34,519 bases of DNA from positions 2,009,094 to 2,043,612 of the forward strand of contig PJRA01000011.1 in NCBI GenBank assembly GCA_016987375.1, read 5' to 3'. The DNA comes from Brachionus koreanus. Lineage: Eukaryota; Rotifera; Eurotatoria; Ploima; Brachionidae. Position numbers and translations under genes: made by a program. The notes under the pieces were generated by a model. That model made no database searches and was not told where the DNA came from. It worked only from the letters and a program-made list of their open reading frames with translations. This document shows positions 29,988 to 34,519 of this stretch, piece by piece. The first letter of the stretch is position 1, and each line of letters begins with the position of its first letter.

Positions 29988-31533
29988 TTAGTATTTTGGA
30001 AAATTGGAATCAATCTCTTTACTCCATGCCTGCAAGCCTCCTTTTATATCTTTAATTATGCTTGAACTAAAGTGCTTTTCTAGTATTTTAACAGCTAATT
30101 GAGAATCATTTCCTCGTCTACACACAACAAAAATTGAATTTTTTTTTTCCACATTGTTTTTAATGTTATTTATCACATTATCTTCATTGTAAATAAACTC
30201 ATCAAACGGGATATCTTAAACCTAAATAAATCTAAGTCGTATTTTACATCTATTTCTTACTTATTGACTCAGGCAAAGAACAAATATTGAACTGACACTT
30301 AGGCCTCACATCAATTAACACATGTGGATCAGACAAATTTTTATACTCCAAACAATTGATGCGTTTATCATCACTCAGAACACTAATGTCCTGCGATTTA
30401 TCATTATAATTAGAAACACCACAAAATAAACTATAGTCAAATTTGTCTAAAATTTGAATTTTATACGCTGAACTAAGTCCAGTGTCAATAGCAGTCTTGC
30501 ACATTAGACAAGTCTCTGTTTGCCTAGGCCTAAGCCTAATCGTACGGGTCTGAAAGTCAAGCCCGTCAAAAATCATCATTCTACCACTAAGGCTCTCTTT
30601 GATTATTTTACTTAAATGATTATTTTAGTAAAATAAAATTTTCTATTTACTTCCGATGCCTGCTAATATTTTAATCGCCTCCAATGCCTGTAAAGAACCT
30701 ATTGTGCCTACTATGGGTCCCAGAATTCCTGCATCGGAGCAGTTCGAGACTGAATGAACCGGTGGCGCTTTCGGGTACAAACACCGATAGCACGGCCCAT
30801 TCAAATAATTATAAACAGTTATCTAATTTTACATTTTAGCTTTGGATTAAATTAGACTTTTAATTTAAATTAAAATACTTGTCCTTCAAATTTAAGAGCA
30901 CTGCCAGACACTAAAGGCTTGTTTAGAAGAACACACACATCATTTATTAAGTATCGAGTGATCACGTTATCTGTACAGTCTAAAACTACGTCATATTTTT
31001 AGAAAAGTTAAGGTTTAATTTAAATAATAGACAAATGATTTTTTTCTAGAAAGGATATTGTTCTATTAGAGCTACAGCTGAACTCTTGTCGAAAAGCATT
31101 TCATGCACTTGGTACTTTATTTTGTCATTTAGTCTTAAAAATGGAGGTAAAGAAAGAAATTTTTGACTATCAAAGATCCTACGATTGGCATTTGTTGGCC
31201 AAATTTTTGGCTTTATTAACACCAACATGGCTTATTTCATGAGCAATTTGTCTGTGTATGTTTGAAATTTCAACTGAATCGTTGTCTACAAGACCTAGGC
31301 AGCCTACTCCAGAAGTACTGAGGTAAAGAGCTGAAGGACATCCAAGACCACCGCATCCGATTATCAAAGCGCTTGAACACTTGAGTTTTATTTGGCCTAA
31401 ATGTATTCTTAAATGAAAGAAATTTCTTAATTTTTTTCTTTACAATACTTTCGATTCCATAATCAGGTATGATCAGCTGACGAGAGTAGCGCTCTATTTC
31501 AGCATTAGATAAAATTTTGTCATTATTCGACAT
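29988..31533 (-). CDS. MOCS3: MOCS3/UBA4: E1-like adenylyltransferase and sulfurtransferase, 408 residues
   Basis: Seven exons, 31533-31449, 31396-31183, 31133-31059, 30996-30879, 30822-30651, 30596-30261 and 30214-29988, join in phase to 408 codons plus stop. The N-terminal E1/ThiF domain has RYSRQLI, the ATP loop GCGGLGC (42-48), [20 protein letters not shown] (131-135) and catalytic C192 in NCSDAG. Zinc cysteines are C175/C178 and C251/C254. The C-terminal rhodanese domain (about 295-408) has C365 in CRRGNDS. Family knowledge: it adenylates URM1 and MOCS2A and transfers persulfide sulfur to their C-terminal glycine, for tRNA wobble-uridine thiolation and molybdopterin synthesis, in the cytosol. 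Five introns are 46-56 nt GT-AG; intron 3 is U12-like with AT-AA ends. First gene of the head-to-tail run. Confidence 0.96.
30997..31058 (-). other. Predicted U12-type (minor spliceosome) AT-AA intron in MOCS3
   Basis: Between GAACA (end of exon 3) and ATATGACG (exon 4) lie 62 nt that start ATATCCTTTCT, an exact match to the U12 donor consensus RTATCCTTT. CCTTAAC follows (31009-31015), the core of the U12 branch motif, with the branch adenosine about 11-12 nt from the 3' boundary. No GT-AG pair can restore the conserved [12 protein letters not shown] join. Because AATAT is repeated at both ends the boundary could slide, but only the AT-AA position puts ATATCCTTT at the intron start. Confidence 0.85.
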
Positions 31534-32877
31534 TTTTTTTTCTAAAAATTGCTAATAAAGACCTAAAATGTTAAATATGCAGATTTTAATTGCAAATTTT
31601 TGTTGAGTCTATGTATTTGAAAATCGCAAATTATAATTAATTCAGAAAAATAAATTTTAATTTTTTTTGTTAACTTAAGTCTTAATTGCAAATTTAGCTT
31701 TAAATTTGCATTGTATTTTTTTTTATAAAGTATTAATAAAAAAATTGAAAACAAGACAAAACTCTAAACAAATCGTTGGGACCACTTATTTTATTTTTAA
31801 GATAATAAAATTGAGTCAAAAAAGGGTGATTTAAAAAAAAATTTCACTATAATTTTTAATTATGAAAATGCTTTTTGGCTTACGAATATGGTTTTTAAGT
31901 ATATAGATTAATAGTTTAAAGTCAGATTTTTGAAATTCAGATAGTGCGGTAGTTTTGCTATGCGCGAACCTTAAAAAAGGCAAAAAAAAAGCGAAAAAAT
32001 TTTAAAAATTAGTAAACAAAATTTTTTTAATAAGTAAATTTGTTAAGAGGAGATGTTCAAATTTTATTGTTTAAAAGATTTTTTTATAAATTCTCAGCCT
32101 CAGTCTCATCTCAAAAATTTACAAATTTGATGGTTTGGGTATTAATTAAACTATCTAATTTTAAAATATGAACCTGCATACTTGCAAGCCTAGAAAAACA
32201 AGTTTTTTCGATGGGGTAAAAAATTTTTTTTGGCCAGATCTCTTCGAAGAAAATTCAAAATTGCAAATTTATTTTTGTAAATAAATAAAATATCTTTCTG
32301 AAAATTATTAAAAGTTTATTAACAATTAAATTAAAAACAAGATGCTTAATTTTTAAAGGTTTTTTATAAAAATTTATTTCTATCATAAAGTATTAAAGTA
32401 AAAAAGGGCCTAAAACTAACCCCTCGGGCTTTCTAATGTAAAAAAAATTTGCTTATCATTAAGTTCAAATATCTCATGTTCCAAAAGGCAAAACATAATA
32501 AAATTAAATCAATTCTGCAATACGGTGTACTTATTTGAGCTATTGTCCATTCACTAAGTCTTAGGTCTAAAAAAAAAGATAAATTTTGGGGTGTCTATTC
32601 CAATTTTTAAGCTTTTAATCAAAATTGAATCAAAATATGTTTATAAAAAAAAATTACGATACTTTAGGTTAATTTACTAAATTTTAAAAAATTTTATTCT
32701 ATTTTTCAGATATTTCAAAGTTCGAAAAAAAAAACCAAAAATCTCATGGTTAAAATTTAATTAAAATTGCTCTTTTTTTAAATCTTGTAAAATTGAATTT
32801 GTTTTAAATGATTAAAATAATTAATATTAGGCTAAGTAAAATAATTTTGCAATTTTTTTAATTTATCAGTAATAAAA
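31534..32877. other. Upstream of MOCS3: AT-rich, no gene seen
   Basis: No supported coding region. It should hold the MOCS3 promoter. A weak relative of the GCCYATGAG/TTGAACTTAAT retrotransposon tail may be present at 32458-32500 (aagttcaaatatctcatg, aaggcaaaaca). Confidence 0.4.
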
Positions 32878-33000
32878 ATGCAAAAGATAGCTAATCTTCA
32901 AAATATAAACCATTATCTTGTATTGTCTTTATTCAACAATCAGCACTAGTTCGATTCCTTTCTTTTCTATTCACGGCTTTTGAAGACAAAAAACCCACGA
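32878..33000 (-). repeat. Diverged repeat, copy 1 (pair with 33720-33860)
   Basis: Shares tcttcaaaatataaaccatt, atcttgtattgtcttt with the copy at 33720-33860 (tctttaaaatataaaccatt, atcttctcttgtcttt), and a later ttcacgg word at the same relative place. Minus-strand translation of both copies gives DNGLYF followed by (K/E)D, so the family may once have coded, but stops break the frame here. Confidence 0.5.
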
Positions 33001-33719
33001 CACCATTCTACCTTCAACCTGGTCTTGAAAAGTAAAAAGCTGCTCTCTATGAAAATGAGCCATTAAGCGAAAAAGACGAAAATCGAAGGAAGTTTTTCTT
33101 CTTAGATAAAAAAGAAACACAGAAAAGTTATTTTTTTAGTCCATAATATTATTTGATAAACCTTTTATATTATCCTATATTATTATCACTATATCCATCA
33201 TCAAATTATTCAATTTTTTTGTTTACTATCCCTGTGACTTGTCTCATTCTGAAAATAAAATCTTATTTTGAAATCTTTCTATGTTTCATTTCAATATTAT
33301 TCTTTATTTTTCTATTTATGTCAATAAATAATGTGATTTATTCTTATCAATAGATTTTAGGTCTAAAAGTCAAGTGATTCACTTCTACTGAAAAATCAAA
33401 AAAAATTATTGAAAAGTTTAATAAAAAAGTCGTAAACCACCTGAAATTTAAATTTTTTTTTAAAAGGAATATAACAAAACAGATATCATAAAATAAAAAA
33501 GACATAAAAATACAAAAGTAAATTTTTGGAAAATTTTGTTTTTTTGTAAAGTAACATACAAAGTTGGACACACGAAGCCCAATATCTCAAGATCGAAATA
33601 ACTTAATAATATTGCAGACCACTCGATAGTAACTAAAAACATAGTATTTTTGTTTCATTTAAAATTAAGAAAATATTTCACTTTTAAAAATGTCAAAAAA
33701 GTTTTAATTTTTCAATAAA
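33001..33719. other. AT-rich spacer between the repeat copies
   Basis: No gene supported. Frames at 33153-33353 and 33347-33642 translate to Phe/Leu/Ile-rich strings typical of T-rich DNA. Confidence 0.4.
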
Positions 33720-33860
33720 AAAATGGTTGGCTTATCTTTAAAATATAAACCATTATCTTCTCTTGTCTTTGTCCATTGTGTATTATCCCAAGGAAATTTC
33801 ACCAAACACACAACATCAGCTTTTTATCAAAAGCGGATTCTTTTCACGGTTTGCTGTACT
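33720..33860 (-). repeat. Diverged repeat, copy 2, with coding-like minus-strand reading
   Basis: Minus strand from about 33823 reads ADVVCLVKFPWDNTQW, then TKTREDNGLYFKDKP, with no stop for about 33 codons. The stretch gatgttgtgtgtttggtgaa, atttcc (33788-33817) is close to 28773-28800 in the mariner relic (gatgttgtgtgcttagtgga, atttcc). It is probably a transposon fragment; the superfamily is not certain. Confidence 0.45.
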
Positions 33861-34149
33861 TTTGGAATGGTCAAAGTATTTGTTCTTGTTATCAAAATTT
33901 CGAAGATTGGTCCAATTTTCATGTGAAAATTAACAACCGTTTATATAGAGGATTTTTTTTCTGAATAAAGAAAGCCAAAAATTGAATTAATCAATATTTT
34001 AAGCGAAATTATAGAAAAATTAGAAAATAAGACCTTTTTTGATATTTTCAGAATATATAGTATTAAATAAAATTACCAAAATTTCCATAATTTTTCCTTA
34101 GTAAACGAAAGAGGTAAGCAAGATCTTTCAGGATTTTCGCCCGATATGA

Positions 34150-34242
34150 CGCCCTAATTGCCTGTGCCTGAAAATTTGTAATTTTGATAATTTTTTATCA
34201 AGAATTTACTGGAAAAAAAATCAGGTGTGGGCAATTGGGGCG
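34150..34242. repeat. Short inverted repeat (foldback)
   Basis: Arms cgccctaattgcctgtgcct (from 34150) and the inverse of caggtgtgggcaattggggc (34222-34242) match at about 17 of 21 positions across a 51-bp AT-rich spacer. The GC-rich arms stand out from the surroundings. It is probably a small non-autonomous element or the fused ends of one. Confidence 0.6.
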
Positions 34243-34519
34243 CGACGAAATTTTTTTAATTATAAAAGGACCATATGACTAAAAAAACACACACATTAGT
34301 TTTTTATATAATTTTTATTAATGAAAGAGAAAATTTTCAAAAAAATTTAGTACAGATAATGTCCCCGACATACATTTTTTTTCAAAAACACTTAGTCAAG
34401 CCCTCTGCCAATTCAAGATTTGAAACTTCTTATATCTTGTTTTTTCCTTGTTTATCACCTCTTTTTACACAACCGTTAGATATGGGACAAAAGCGCTCTC
34501 TTAATTTTTCAAGAGGCAT
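34243..34519. other. Window end, no gene seen
   Basis: AT-rich sequence with no supported frame. A GC-richer patch (34394-34412, gtcaagccctctgcc) could belong to a feature continuing outside the window. Confidence 0.3.

Noticed and set aside
31059..31133. A frameshift or pseudogene explanation for the MOCS3 exon 3/4 break
   Set aside because: Removing the U12-like intron restores the frame and conserved residues exactly, and all other MOCS3 motifs are intact.
31046..31367. Two overlapping ORFs that look like separate genes (31046-31228 and 31179-31367)
   Set aside because: They are pieces of MOCS3 exons 2 and 3 plus intron read-through; spliced in phase they belong to one protein.
1..34519. 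CRISPR arrays, bacterial operons, rRNA or tRNA genes
   Set aside because: No regularly spaced identical repeats with spacers, no RNA gene folds and no bacterial gene structure were seen; the intron-bearing genes show eukaryotic DNA.

Overview
The window looks like nuclear DNA of an animal. It is very AT-rich, with small GT-AG introns mostly of 44-65 nt, and it holds five multi-exon genes that can be followed exon by exon. Four are recognisable eukaryotic housekeeping genes. The base composition, tiny introns and a SWIM-type zinc-finger transposon relic would fit a small invertebrate such as a monogonont rotifer (Brachionus-like). That placement is inference; no rRNA, tRNA or spliced-leader gene is present to confirm it.

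Layout. Positions 1 to about 20,000 are gene-poor. They hold an orphan 568-codon ORF with an N-terminal membrane segment (2062-3768, minus), an isolated coding exon (9991-10456, minus), and many transposon relics: a TTAA-flanked piggyBac-like miniature element, reverse-transcriptase C-terminal relics of non-LTR retrotransposons (14.8-15.1 kb minus, 16.9 kb plus), retrotransposon 3' ends with (TAA)n or (AAAT)n tails, a large foldback next to the second relic, and a hAT-like miniature element (19.65-20.02 kb).

Positions 20.3-31.5 kb are gene-dense. GOLT1 (Golgi transport, 4 exons, plus) converges on four head-to-tail minus-strand genes. In transcription order these are MOCS3/UBA4 (7 exons), ATG101 (4 exons), PUS10 (9 exons) and an unrecognised 114-residue tail-anchored protein (3 exons). 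The gaps between their coding regions are 130, 302 and 68 bp. MOCS3 (sulfur carrier activation for tRNA thiolation and molybdopterin) and PUS10 (tRNA pseudouridine synthase) both bear on tRNA modification; ATG101 acts in autophagy initiation and GOLT1 in ER-Golgi traffic. Larger introns of PUS10 and ATG101 contain transposon debris, including a 721-bp element with inverted ends built of about 21-bp units and carrying an antisense SWIM zinc-finger exon.

The most striking observation is intron 3 of MOCS3. It has no usable GT-AG boundaries but carries an exact U12-type 5' splice site (ATATCCTTT) and a U12 branch motif (CCTTAAC) at the expected distance, giving an AT-AA minor-spliceosome intron of 62 nt that exactly restores the conserved protein.

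Positions 31.5-34.5 kb carry no supported gene, only diverged repeats and a small inverted repeat.
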